From Neorhizobium sp. NCHU2750 (GTDB taxonomy: Bacteria > Pseudomonadota > Alphaproteobacteria > Rhizobiales > Rhizobiaceae): a DNA stretch of 64,000 bases. The stretch covers positions 1-64,000 of the forward strand of contig NZ_CP030829.1 in assembly GCF_003597675.1 (NCBI RefSeq), given 5' to 3'. The notes under the pieces are model-generated. The model saw nothing but the letters and a program-made list of their open reading frames with translations. It was not told the DNA's origin and did not search any database. Numbering within the stretch: position 1 is the stretch's first letter; every line of letters begins with the position of its first letter. This document shows positions 54,327 to 62,664 of the stretch, one piece after another. The translations under genes were made by a program, and so were the position numbers.

Positions 54327-55928
54327 TTGAGCGAATATGACGTCATCGTTATCGGAACCGGTTCAGCGGCGTGTTCGGCCGCATTGCGGGCAGCCAAAGG
54401 GGGGCTGAAGGTCCTCGCGCTCGAGAAGAGCAGGCGGCTCGGCGGAACCTCCGCCATGTCCGGATCTGGTGTCTGGATCCCCGCCAATCATATTGCAAAG
54501 GCACAGGGCGTATCGGACAGCAAGCAGGAGGCACTCGATTATCTGCGTGCAGTCCAGCCCGATGACTGGGCCGAACGCGAAGGCGCCCGTCATCGCGCCT
54601 TTGTCGAAAACGCGCCGACGATGCTGAAATTTCTGTCCGACAACACGCCGATCGACTTTCGCCTCATCGACGAGCCGGATCCCTATGTGGAGGCGCCGGG
54701 AGGAAAGAAATACGGACGCATGCTCTCCCCCATGCCCCTGAGCAGGCGGCTGGTCGGGAAATATGCATCTAAGATGCGGCGATCGACCTTGCCGCATGTC
54801 TTCACCTATCAGGAAAACGTCAATCTCGATCTCTATCATCGCCCTTTCCTGGCGATCATGAAGATGTGGCCGAAAGTGGTCTGGCGCTGGCTCAACAATG
54901 CAGGCGCACAAGGCACCGCCCTGATGACGGGGCTCATCAGGGCATGCCTCGATGCGGGCGTGACCTTCCAGCTTGAAACCCGGGCCGTCGCCCTCGTGCA
55001 GGATGACACCGGACGCATTATCGGTGTGGAAGTCGACCGGGGCGGCCGGAAGGAAACCCTTTCGGCACGCAAAGGCGTGGTGATCGCCTCCGGTGGCTTC
55101 GAGTGGAACAAGGAGATGCGGGAACGGCATTTTCCCGGTCCGATCGACCGTATCGGGACGCCGATGAGCAATGAGGGCGATGGCCAGAAGATGGCGGAAG
55201 CCGTCGGGGCGCATCTCGACAACATGGATCAGGCCAATGTCTATGTCTGCCTGCCGACCCGATACGAAGGCAAGCCATACGGGCTGCCGATCAATTTCCT
55301 CTACGAACCGCATTCCATCGTCGTCAATCGGTCCGGCAAGCGGTTTGTCAGCGAGGCGCATTTCAACATCGGCGAAGCGCTCGATGCCCGCGATGCGGAT
55401 GGCGTGCCGAAAAATCTCCCCTGTTATCTCGTCGGCGACCATCGCTTCCTGGAATCCTCCTTCACCTTCCGATGGTATGCGTCCTACGAGCGGGACTGGG
55501 TCAAGAAGGCCAATACGATCGATGAACTGGCCGGCATGCTCGGCCTTCCCGCGAAAGAGTTACGGGCAACGATAGACCGTTGGAATTCCTTCTGCGCCAA
55601 AAGCAAGGACGAGGATTTCCACCGCGGCGAGCCGGCCTGGGAACGCAAGAAGGACGGCGGCAAGGTTCGCCTCTTCCCGATCGACAAGCCGCCTTATGTC
55701 GGCCTTTCCGTCAACCGCTCGATCATCGGCACCAAGGGTGGTGCCCGCACCAACGAATTCGGCCAGGTGCTGCGCAAGGACGGCTCGATCGTTCCGGGGC
55801 TCTATGCAGCCGGTCTGGCAATGGCCAATCCGATCGGAACACGTGCCGTGGGAGCGGGAACGACGCTCGGCCCCAATCTGACCTGGGGGTTCATTTCCGC
55901 CGAGACGATCCTTCGGCAAAATCTCTAG
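54327..55928 (+). CDS. FAD-dependent oxidoreductase, 3-ketosteroid dehydrogenase-like
   Basis: A 533 aa flavoprotein of the fumarate reductase/KSTD family. FAD-binding motif VIVIGTGSAACSAALRAAKGG, then GGTSAMSGSGVWIP, an internal GVVIASGGFEWN and the C-terminal GTRAVGAGTTLGPNLTWGF. It would desaturate a CH-CH bond next to a carbonyl; the substrate is unknown. The start is TTG 54327, chosen because GGGGA lies 7 bp upstream; an in-frame TTG at 54300 has no site. It is the first gene of the five-gene operon to 59859. Confidence 0.85.
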   Translation: MSEYDVIVIGTGSAACSAALRAAKGGLKVLALEKSRRLGGTSAMSGSGVWIPANHIAKAQGVSDSKQEALDYLRAVQPDDWAEREGARHRAFVENAPTMLKFLSDNTPIDFRLIDEPDPYVEAPGGKKYGRMLSPMPLSRRLVGKYASKMRRSTLPHVFTYQENVNLDLYHRPFLAIMKMWPKVVWRWLNNAGAQGTALMTGLIRACLDAGVTFQLETRAVALVQDDTGRIIGVEVDRGGRKETLSARKGVVIASGGFEWNKEMRERHFPGPIDRIGTPMSNEGDGQKMAEAVGAHLDNMDQANVYVCLPTRYEGKPYGLPINFLYEPHSIVVNRSGKRFVSEAHFNIGEALDARDADGVPKNLPCYLVGDHRFLESSFTFRWYASYERDWVKKANTIDELAGMLGLPAKELRATIDRWNSFCAKSKDEDFHRGEPAWERKKDGGKVRLFPIDKPPYVGLSVNRSIIGTKGGARTNEFGQVLRKDGSIVPGLYAAGLAMANPIGTRAVGAGTTLGPNLTWGFISAETILRQNL

Positions 55929-55995
55929 GATTGCCGACAGCATGTCCTGGCGTTCCACCGTTGGAACTGACGCGTATTCATAGAAGGGAACAGCA

Positions 55996-56529
55996 ATGGA
56001 AGACACTGAAAAGTCCGGCATCCCTGCCGGTGTCCATGTATCCGGTCCAGATCAGCGCGAGAGCTATTGGCAGCCGGTACCCGCCAACGGTCATGTCGAT
56101 GTGGCACTGGCACCGCATATCATCCCGATGGAGTTTCCGTTCGGCATGGGAACCCAGTCGGTGGCACCGGGCGGTTATGTGCGTGAGCATACCCATGACC
56201 GCAACGAAGAGGCCGTCTACGTCATCGAGGGGCATGGCAGAGCCGTCATCGACGGGAAAGAGTTCCCCCTGGTGCCGGATACAGCTATCTTCCTTCCAAG
56301 GAACGTGCGGCATATGTTCATCAATGACGGTGATACCCGTCTGCGCTGGGTCTGGCTCATCGTTCCGAATGGTCTCGAGGATTTCTTCCGGCAGATCGGC
56401 AAGCCGCGCAAGCCCGGCGATCGCGTTCCCTCGAATTTCCCGCGACCGGAAAATGTGCTTGAAATCGAGCGGCAGACGGTATTCGGCAGTGACTTGAAGG
56501 ACAAGTTCGACCCCTTGAAGCAGAGCTGA
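55996..56529 (+). CDS. Cupin domain protein
   Basis: A 177 aa single-cupin protein. The metal site is seen in VREHTHDRNEEAVYVIEG (two His and Glu) and the later His in PRNVRHMFIN. Cupins of this size in catabolic operons are often dioxygenases, isomerases or diketone-cleaving enzymes; which applies here is not known. It is 67 bp after the flavoprotein and 5 bp before the next gene. Confidence 0.85.
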   Translation: MEDTEKSGIPAGVHVSGPDQRESYWQPVPANGHVDVALAPHIIPMEFPFGMGTQSVAPGGYVREHTHDRNEEAVYVIEGHGRAVIDGKEFPLVPDTAIFLPRNVRHMFINDGDTRLRWVWLIVPNGLEDFFRQIGKPRKPGDRVPSNFPRPENVLEIERQTVFGSDLKDKFDPLKQS

Positions 56530-56534
56530 GCGCC

Positions 56535-57326
56535 ATGGCATCCAGCGAGACTGTCACTGTCGGATTGATCGGTTTCGGCGCTCTGGCCAAAGAGGTCGTT
56601 GCAGCCCTGGAAGGGCAGGGGGTTCGATGGGTCGTCCTGCTCCGTGAAGGCTCCTCGGCCTCTCCACCCGCATCCGCGCTTGTCGTGACCGGCGTCGATC
56701 AACTGATTGCGGCAAGCCCGCAGGTGGTCATCGAGGCGGCAGGGCAGGGGAGCGTTCCTGCCTATGTGCCGGCATTGCTCGCAGCCGGCCTGCCGGTCAT
56801 CGTTGCGTCCATCGGAGCACTCGCCGACGATGCGACGGCCATGGCCATTGCAGAGGCCCGAAAGCAGTCCGGCGCCAGGCTGGTCATTCCCTCCGGCGCC
56901 ATCGGCGGGCTCGATTATCTCGCCGCTGTTTCAGGCCTGCCGGACGCCATTGTTCGCTACCGGCTCAGCAAGCCGGTGGCCGCGTGGAAAGCGGAACTCG
57001 AAGCCCGCGGTTACGGCGACCTGACCGAGCCGGCCGTGCTTTTCGAAGGAAGCCCTGCCGAGGCCGCGAGGCTCTTTCCCAAGAACACGAATGCCGCCTT
57101 CACTGCGGCACTCGTTGCGCATCCGGCGGCAATCTCGGTTTCCGTGATCGCCGATCCGGCGCTTGAGAGCAATATGCACGAAATCGAAGTCACCAGTGCC
57201 GCGGGCCAGGCCTGGTTCCGGTTCGCCAACGCTCCATCACCCGACAATCCCAAGACCTCTGCTGTCACCGGCCTCAGCCTTGCCGCAGCGGCACGAGATA
57301 TTCTCACCAACGGAAGGAAGCCCTAG
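56535..57326 (+). CDS. Aspartate dehydrogenase-like NAD(P)-binding protein
   Basis: A 263 aa protein resembling L-aspartate dehydrogenase. Rossmann motif GLIGFGALAKEVVAAL, then VVIEAAGQGSVPAYVPALLAAG, the family segment IPSGAIGGLDYLAA and PKNTNAAFTAALV. In this operon it is unlikely to serve NAD synthesis because no nadA/nadC neighbours are present; a dehydrogenase or imine-reducing step in the pathway is possible. Its stop overlaps the GTG of the next gene. Confidence 0.82.
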   Translation: MASSETVTVGLIGFGALAKEVVAALEGQGVRWVVLLREGSSASPPASALVVTGVDQLIAASPQVVIEAAGQGSVPAYVPALLAAGLPVIVASIGALADDATAMAIAEARKQSGARLVIPSGAIGGLDYLAAVSGLPDAIVRYRLSKPVAAWKAELEARGYGDLTEPAVLFEGSPAEAARLFPKNTNAAFTAALVAHPAAISVSVIADPALESNMHEIEVTSAAGQAWFRFANAPSPDNPKTSAVTGLSLAAAARDILTNGRKP

Positions 57327-58123
57327 TGCCTCTCTTTGTCGCTCCGGATGGATGCCGCATCCATTATGATCAATTCGGCGACCGCGGCCCGCATATCATG
57401 CTGATCCCAGGCCTTGGCGGCGACGGCCGCTTCTGGAACGGCGTTGTCGAAGAGTTGCGGAATGATTTCCGGCTGACCGTTGTCGACCATCGGGGCGCGG
57501 GCCGAAGCGACAGGCCTGAAGGTTCTTACTCCATCGGCCAGATTTCGGCAGACTTTGCCGCGATCGCTGCCATGCAGGGTGAACCACTTCATATCGTCGG
57601 CCATTCGACCGGCGGCGCTATTGCCCAGACGCTGGCACTCGATCATCCGGGAACCGGCCTGAGCTTCACCATCAGCAGTTCCTGGGCAAGGGCAGACGAG
57701 CGGTTCCGCAGCCTCTTCATTGCGCGGGCAGAGATGCTCGAAGGCGGGCTTGCCGAAACCTATCAGCGCCTGACGCATATTTTCGGCCATGAAGCCGCCT
57801 ATCTGGACGAGCACCGTGAGCGTTTCGAAGCGGCCGTGAAAGCCGCGCCCACCGCGCTTGCCCCGCTTGAGGTTACGGCGGGTCGGGTACGCATGTTGCT
57901 GGATCACGACAGGCTCGATGATCTCCCGCGCATCGATCGCCCCGTACATGTCATTGCTGCCGACGAGGATATCCTGACGCCGCCGGATCTTTCGCGGGTG
58001 GTCGCCGATGCAATCCCCGGCGCAATCTTGAGCTCGCTCACCGGCGCGCATTTCCATCCGAAGGATCGGCCGGCGCAGTTTTCCGCCTCCATCCGCCGCT
58101 TCATCGAAACTGTCCCGACATGA
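57326..58123 (+). CDS. Alpha/beta hydrolase
   Basis: A 265 aa alpha/beta-hydrolase. Oxyanion region IPGLGGDGRFW, the VVDHRGAGRSDRP stretch, nucleophile S94 in GHSTGG, an acid in VIAADEDILTPP and the catalytic His in GAHFHP. It could hydrolyse an enol-lactone or a carbon-carbon bond of a diketone. It starts with GTG overlapping the previous stop and overlaps the next gene by 4 bp, so translation is coupled. Confidence 0.87.
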   Translation: MPLFVAPDGCRIHYDQFGDRGPHIMLIPGLGGDGRFWNGVVEELRNDFRLTVVDHRGAGRSDRPEGSYSIGQISADFAAIAAMQGEPLHIVGHSTGGAIAQTLALDHPGTGLSFTISSSWARADERFRSLFIARAEMLEGGLAETYQRLTHIFGHEAAYLDEHRERFEAAVKAAPTALAPLEVTAGRVRMLLDHDRLDDLPRIDRPVHVIAADEDILTPPDLSRVVADAIPGAILSSLTGAHFHPKDRPAQFSASIRRFIETVPT

Positions 58124-59859
58124 CCGAGACCGCTAGTTCCGCTCTGACCGATCCGCGCCTGCCCGACGGGCGCTACCTGCTTGGCCTGGGCCGCGATATG
58201 GCTCGCACCTGGCGGCTGGGGACCTGCCTGTTTCTCTCCGAGACAGGAGTGGGATCGGAGGCCGAATGGAAGCTGCGCAGCGCCGCCGAAGGGCGGGTGA
58301 TGCAGCATGCACATATCGGATTTCGCGACGTCAACCGCACGATCGACGCCATCCGCACCGTGCACGCGACCTGCGCCAGGTCAGGCGTCACCGTCGACCG
58401 GTTCGGCATCACGCTCGACTGGTCGATGGGCTATCCGGAAGCCATGCGCGACAAGGCCTCGCGCGGTACGGGCATCGTTCTGAACGGACCAGAGGACTTT
58501 GCACGCATCACCAATGCGGCCCCGGCGGCAGCCCATTTCGGCGATTTCATGCTCGGTCTTCCCGGCGCGATCGAGAACACCCGTGCCGCGATCGCGGCCG
58601 GGGCGACGGCGATCGGCAATCTGGGTCAGTATTTTACCTTCCGGCTTCCCTATTGGGACGACGACGTGGCCACCACGGAGGCGACGGTCACCGCGCTGGG
58701 ACTGATCGCGGCACAGGACGAGACGATCCTTGTGCACTCGAATCTCGACGACGGATTTGCCGGCCTCTTCATCGATATGGCCTGCGCGCTCGGCATGGTG
58801 GTCATCGAGAAATATATCGTCGAGGACCTGATCGGCGCCCGCGTGTCGCATTGCTATGGACACCATTTCAGCGACCCGCTGTCGCGGGCGGCCTTTCATG
58901 CCGCGCTCGTCCAGGTCAATGATGCGCCCGGCACGATGATCTTCGGCAATACGGTCGCCTATCAGTCGACGCCGGCGGGCAATTATGCAAGCCTGTCCAG
59001 CTATCTGACGGCCGATATTCTCGCCTTGGGCCGATGGCCCTCTGGCCATGCCGTCAATCCGGTACCGGTCACCGAGAACCAGCGCATTCCCGATGTCGAC
59101 GAGATCATCGATGCGCAGACCTTTGCGCACCGGCTCGCCTATCACGCGCCTTTCTATGCACCCATCCTGGATTGGCAGGCGATCGAAACGATGGCTGCCA
59201 CGCTTGTCGAGGGCGGTCGGCGTTTTGCGGCATCCGTGCTCAAGGGACTGTCTGATCGCGGGATCGATACGAAGGATCCTGCCGCATTGATGCTCGCCAT
59301 TCGCCGCATGGGCCCAAAGAGGATGGAACTGCTGTTCGGACCGGGTGCAGAGGCTCCGCGTGGAAGGCTGCCGCTCATCCATGCCGAGTGGGCAAGAGAG
59401 CTCAACCACAAGGCGGCCGACTGGGTTGAGCGCCAACAACCGCTGCGCAATTCGGACACATCGATTGTCTGCATCGGCACGACCGATGTGCATGAGCATG
59501 GCAAGTATCTGGTAGAACAAGCCCTCGAAGGGCTCGGAGCCGGACTTGTCGACGCGGGCGTCGCTGTCGATCCTGAAACCCTCGTCAGGCATGCGCGGGA
59601 ATCCGGTGCAACCGTCATCGCCATCAGCACCTATAACGGCGTGGCGCTCTCCTATGCGAAGGCGGTCAAGGCGATCATGGCAGATCATGGCCTGGATCTG
59701 CCGGTTCTCGTCGGTGGCCGGTTGAACGAGATACCGAAGGATTCGAACTCCGGTTTGCCGGTCGATGTGCGATCCGATCTCATGGCGGCAGGCTGCCTTC
59801 CCTGCCAGGATCTGGACGAGATGCTGGCAGCTTTGCGTGCCACCATCCCGGCTGTCTGA
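58120..59859 (+). CDS. Cobalamin-binding protein with MutE-like TIM-barrel domain
   Basis: A 579 aa protein. The C-terminal domain (about 447-579) has the B12 motif DVHEHG at 456-461 (lower ligand H458), followed by VIAISTYNG and VLVGGRLN, the usual DxHxxG...SxL...GG set. The N-terminal domain (about 1-420) looks like a TIM barrel, with features recalling the epsilon chain of glutamate mutase (AGATAIGNLGQYFTFRLPYW, VIEKYIVEDLIGARVSHCYG). This suggests an adenosylcobalamin-dependent carbon-skeleton mutase with both parts fused. The substrate is unknown, and the assignment of the barrel is from memory of the family. Confidence 0.65.
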   Translation: MTETASSALTDPRLPDGRYLLGLGRDMARTWRLGTCLFLSETGVGSEAEWKLRSAAEGRVMQHAHIGFRDVNRTIDAIRTVHATCARSGVTVDRFGITLDWSMGYPEAMRDKASRGTGIVLNGPEDFARITNAAPAAAHFGDFMLGLPGAIENTRAAIAAGATAIGNLGQYFTFRLPYWDDDVATTEATVTALGLIAAQDETILVHSNLDDGFAGLFIDMACALGMVVIEKYIVEDLIGARVSHCYGHHFSDPLSRAAFHAALVQVNDAPGTMIFGNTVAYQSTPAGNYASLSSYLTADILALGRWPSGHAVNPVPVTENQRIPDVDEIIDAQTFAHRLAYHAPFYAPILDWQAIETMAATLVEGGRRFAASVLKGLSDRGIDTKDPAALMLAIRRMGPKRMELLFGPGAEAPRGRLPLIHAEWARELNHKAADWVERQQPLRNSDTSIVCIGTTDVHEHGKYLVEQALEGLGAGLVDAGVAVDPETLVRHARESGATVIAISTYNGVALSYAKAVKAIMADHGLDLPVLVGGRLNEIPKDSNSGLPVDVRSDLMAAGCLPCQDLDEMLAALRATIPAV

Positions 59860-59863
59860 CGGC

Positions 59864-60604
59864 CTACCAGGCCGTCATTCCACCATCCACGGTGAGGATG
59901 GAGCCCGTGGCATACGAGGAATCATCGCTGGCCAGCCACAGGATCGCCTGGGCGATCTCGATCGGCCGGGCGACGCGGTTCATCGGTGCCCGCGCGTTGA
60001 GCGCATCGATGAAGCCGTCCGGATCGGGATGTTCCGCGAGGATCCTGTCGAAATAGCTCGACCATGTAGTGCCGGGGGCAACCGCATTGACCCGTACCTT
60101 CTGCCCGGCATGGTCGAGCGCCATCGACCGGGTGAGGGCCGCGACCGCGCCCTTCGAGGCGACATAGGCTGCCCTGTCGGCAAGCCCGACATTGGCGACG
60201 TTGGAGGCGGTATTCACGATCGCGCCCCCCGCCGTCATCAAGGGTATGATGTGCTTCGAGCAAAGAAACACGCCCTTGACGTTGACGGCCATCAGCGCGT
60301 CCCAGTCGGCGGCTTCGATCGTCAGCACCGACCCCCGGATGCCGTAACCCGCATTGTTGACGAGAATATCGACGCTGCCGAACTGATCGGCAGCCTGTCG
60401 CGCCATCGCGGCCACGGCGGCTTCATCGGAAACATCGGTTGCTGCCGCGCTTCCGCCGATGGCGGCTGCCACACGCTCCGCCGCCGCAAACTCCCTGTCG
60501 ACGACAAGAACGCGTGCACCCTCACGCGCAAACAGCTCGGCGGTGGCCTCGCCGATCCCTGCACCGCCTCCTGTCACGATGGCGGTTTTCCCCTTCAGAC
60601 GCAT
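59864..60604 (-). CDS. SDR family oxidoreductase, catabolic region
   Basis: A 246 aa classical SDR. Cofactor motif TGGGAGIGEATAELF, NNAGYG, the catalytic Ser in NTASNVANVGLADRAAY and YVASK, and the final DGGMTAW. It is tail-to-tail with the B12 gene (4 bp apart) and divergent from the E1alpha gene, sharing the GTGTCGACAC region. It may oxidise a hydroxy intermediate of the same pathway. Confidence 0.88.
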   Translation of the reverse strand: MRLKGKTAIVTGGGAGIGEATAELFAREGARVLVVDREFAAAERVAAAIGGSAAATDVSDEAAVAAMARQAADQFGSVDILVNNAGYGIRGSVLTIEAADWDALMAVNVKGVFLCSKHIIPLMTAGGAIVNTASNVANVGLADRAAYVASKGAVAALTRSMALDHAGQKVRVNAVAPGTTWSSYFDRILAEHPDPDGFIDALNARAPMNRVARPIEIAQAILWLASDDSSYATGSILTVDGGMTAW

Positions 60605-60651
60605 TGTTCAGGCTCCTTTTGAGTTTGGCTGAATCTATTTTGCAGAAAGGC

Positions 60652-60679
60652 TTGCAAAGTGTCGACACTTTTGTATTAA
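60652..60679 (+). promoter_or_regulatory. Operator within the promoter of the E1alpha-E1beta-E2 operon
   Basis: The perfect 16 bp palindrome AAAGTGTCGACACTTT (60656-60671) lies between a TTGCAA -35 (60652-60657) and a TATTAA -10 (60674-60679), 16 bp apart. A repressor bound here would block the promoter directly. The central 10 bp is identical to the site at 54255. Confidence 0.62.
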
Positions 60680-60706
60680 ATTTGTGAGCGCATTTGGAGG
60701 CTCCTT

Positions 60707-61678
60707 GTGAAGAACACACCCTCGACGGAAGATCACCTCGAAATCTATCGGAAGATGCTGATGGTACGGCACCTGGAAGAAGGGCTCGGCGCCCTTCACA
60801 AGGAAGGCCGGACCCGCGGTCCGATCCACCGCTGCGATGGCCAGGAAGCGATCGGCATCGCGGCCACGGCCACGCTGGAGCCTGAAGACAAGGTGACGAC
60901 GACCCATCGTGGCCACGCCGTCTATATCGGCAAGGGCATGACCATGCGGCCGGTGATCGCCGAGATCTTCGGCAGGCAGACCGGCGCATGTGGCGGCCGC
61001 GCCGGCCACATGCTGGTGGCGGATGCCGAGAAGGGCGTTATCGGCGGCAATGCCATCGTCGGCGCCGGTATCCCGGCCGCGACGGGCATGGCCCTGTCCA
61101 TGCAGGTCATGGGGCAGAAGAACGTCGCCATGTGCATCTTCGGCGACGGCGCGGCCCAGACCGGCATTTGTCACGAGGCCATGAACATAGCCGCCCTCTG
61201 GAAGCTGCCGGTGGTCTTCGTACTCGAGCATAACCAGTTCGGCCTGACCGTACCGTCGAATGTCCAGTCATCTGTCGAAGACATTTCTCTGCGCGCGGCC
61301 GGCTACGGCATGCCGTCGGAAATCGTCGACGGCAACGATGCCGTCGCGGTCTATCGCGCCGTGTCTGGCATGGTCGATCGGGCCCGTCGTGGCGAAGGTC
61401 CGGCCATGATCGAGTGCAAGACCTATCGTGTTGAAGGGTTTTCGACATCCGACATGGGAGGCTACCAGAAGCCTGAGGATATCGCCGCCTGGAAGATGCG
61501 CGATCCGTTGACGGTATCAAGGACAGCTCTTCTGGATGAGGTCGGCGAAGCGAAGCTGGCCGCCATAGAAGCCGCGGCCAAGGCCGAGGTCGAAGCGGCT
61601 TTCGAAGCGGCACTTTCCGATCCCATGCCGCAATTTTCCATAGACGAAGCATGCAACCCCTATAGCGAGGCGCACTGA
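60707..61678 (+). CDS. TPP-dependent dehydrogenase E1 alpha subunit (acetoin/2-oxoacid type)
   Basis: A 323 aa E1alpha. TPP-binding region GDGAAQTGICHEAMNIAALWK through EHN, and the phosphorylation-loop-like MVRHLEEGL and HRGHAVYIGKGM segments. It matches the acetoin dehydrogenase (AcoA) and pyruvate dehydrogenase alpha families; the E2 type downstream points to acetoin or a related diketone. Start is GTG 60707 with GGAGG upstream. Confidence 0.9.
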   Translation: MKNTPSTEDHLEIYRKMLMVRHLEEGLGALHKEGRTRGPIHRCDGQEAIGIAATATLEPEDKVTTTHRGHAVYIGKGMTMRPVIAEIFGRQTGACGGRAGHMLVADAEKGVIGGNAIVGAGIPAATGMALSMQVMGQKNVAMCIFGDGAAQTGICHEAMNIAALWKLPVVFVLEHNQFGLTVPSNVQSSVEDISLRAAGYGMPSEIVDGNDAVAVYRAVSGMVDRARRGEGPAMIECKTYRVEGFSTSDMGGYQKPEDIAAWKMRDPLTVSRTALLDEVGEAKLAAIEAAAKAEVEAAFEAALSDPMPQFSIDEACNPYSEAH

Positions 61679-61679
61679 C

Positions 61680-62654
61680 ATGGCCCTGATGCGATATGCC
61701 GAAGCCTTGAATGCAGCGCTGCGCGAGGAAATGGCGGCCGACCCTTCCGTCTTCCTGTTCGGAGAGGACATTGGACGCTATGGCGGCGTCTTCAAGGTGA
61801 CGAAGGGCCTGATGGACGAGTTCGGCGAAAGCCGCGTGCGTGATACGCCGATCTCCGAACAGGCGATGACAGCCATGGCCGTTACGGCAGCGATGACGGG
61901 TACGCGGCCTGTTCTGGAAATCATGTATGCCGACTTCATCCCGCTGTCGCTCGATGCATTGGTCAACCAGGCGTCAATCTACAATTACGTCTGGGACGGT
62001 CAGGTGAAGATGCCTTTCGTTCTTCGGACACAGGGGGGAGGGGGCGCTGGAGCCGGCGCCCAGCATTCCAAGGCACTCGATTCCATGCTGGCGCATATTC
62101 CCGGCATCAAGGTCGTGGCGCCGTCCACGCCGGCCGATGCGAAAGGCATGCTGAAGGCCGCGATCCGTGACGACCAGCCGGTCGTCTTCCTCGAACACAA
62201 GCTGCTCTACAATATCCGCGGCGAGGTTCCGGATGGCGACGTGATCGTCCCGCTCGGCAAAGCGGCGACGATGCGGGAAGGATCAGACGTCTCCATCTTC
62301 GCAACTTCGAAAATGGTTGTGGAGGCGGTCAAAGCGGCCGACCTGCTCGAAAAGGATGGCGTATCGGCCGAAGTCATCGACCTGCGCTCCCTGCGTCCGC
62401 TCGATGTCGGGGCGATCGTTCGCTCGATCGGCAAGACGCATCACGCGGTTGTCGTCAACGAAGGCTGGCGCTTCTGTGGTTACGCCGCAGAACTGTCCGC
62501 CACCATCATGGACCACGCCTTCGACGAACTTGATGCGCCGGTGGCGCGCGTGACGTTGCCCGACATGCCGATACCCTACTCGGAACCGCTGGAAACGGCC
62601 ATGTTGCCCAATGCCGAAAAGATCCGTGCTGCTGCTCTGGCGACACTGAAGTGA
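61680..62654 (+). CDS. TPP-dependent dehydrogenase E1 beta subunit
   Basis: A 324 aa E1beta (AcoB/PdhB type). N-terminal [34 protein letters not shown]-like opening (split by its helix), then [20 protein letters not shown], the [21 protein letters not shown] segment and C-terminal VINEGW-like [15 protein letters not shown]. It pairs with E1alpha to form the heterotetramer. It starts 1 bp after the alpha stop. Confidence 0.92.
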   Translation: [324 protein letters not shown]

Positions 62655-62664
62655 GGGATGGCCG

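Noticed and set aside
58381..59688. Open frame of 435 codons opposite the B12 protein gene
   Set aside because: Shadow frame rich in Arg and Gly; the sense gene has a clear B12 motif and coupled neighbours.
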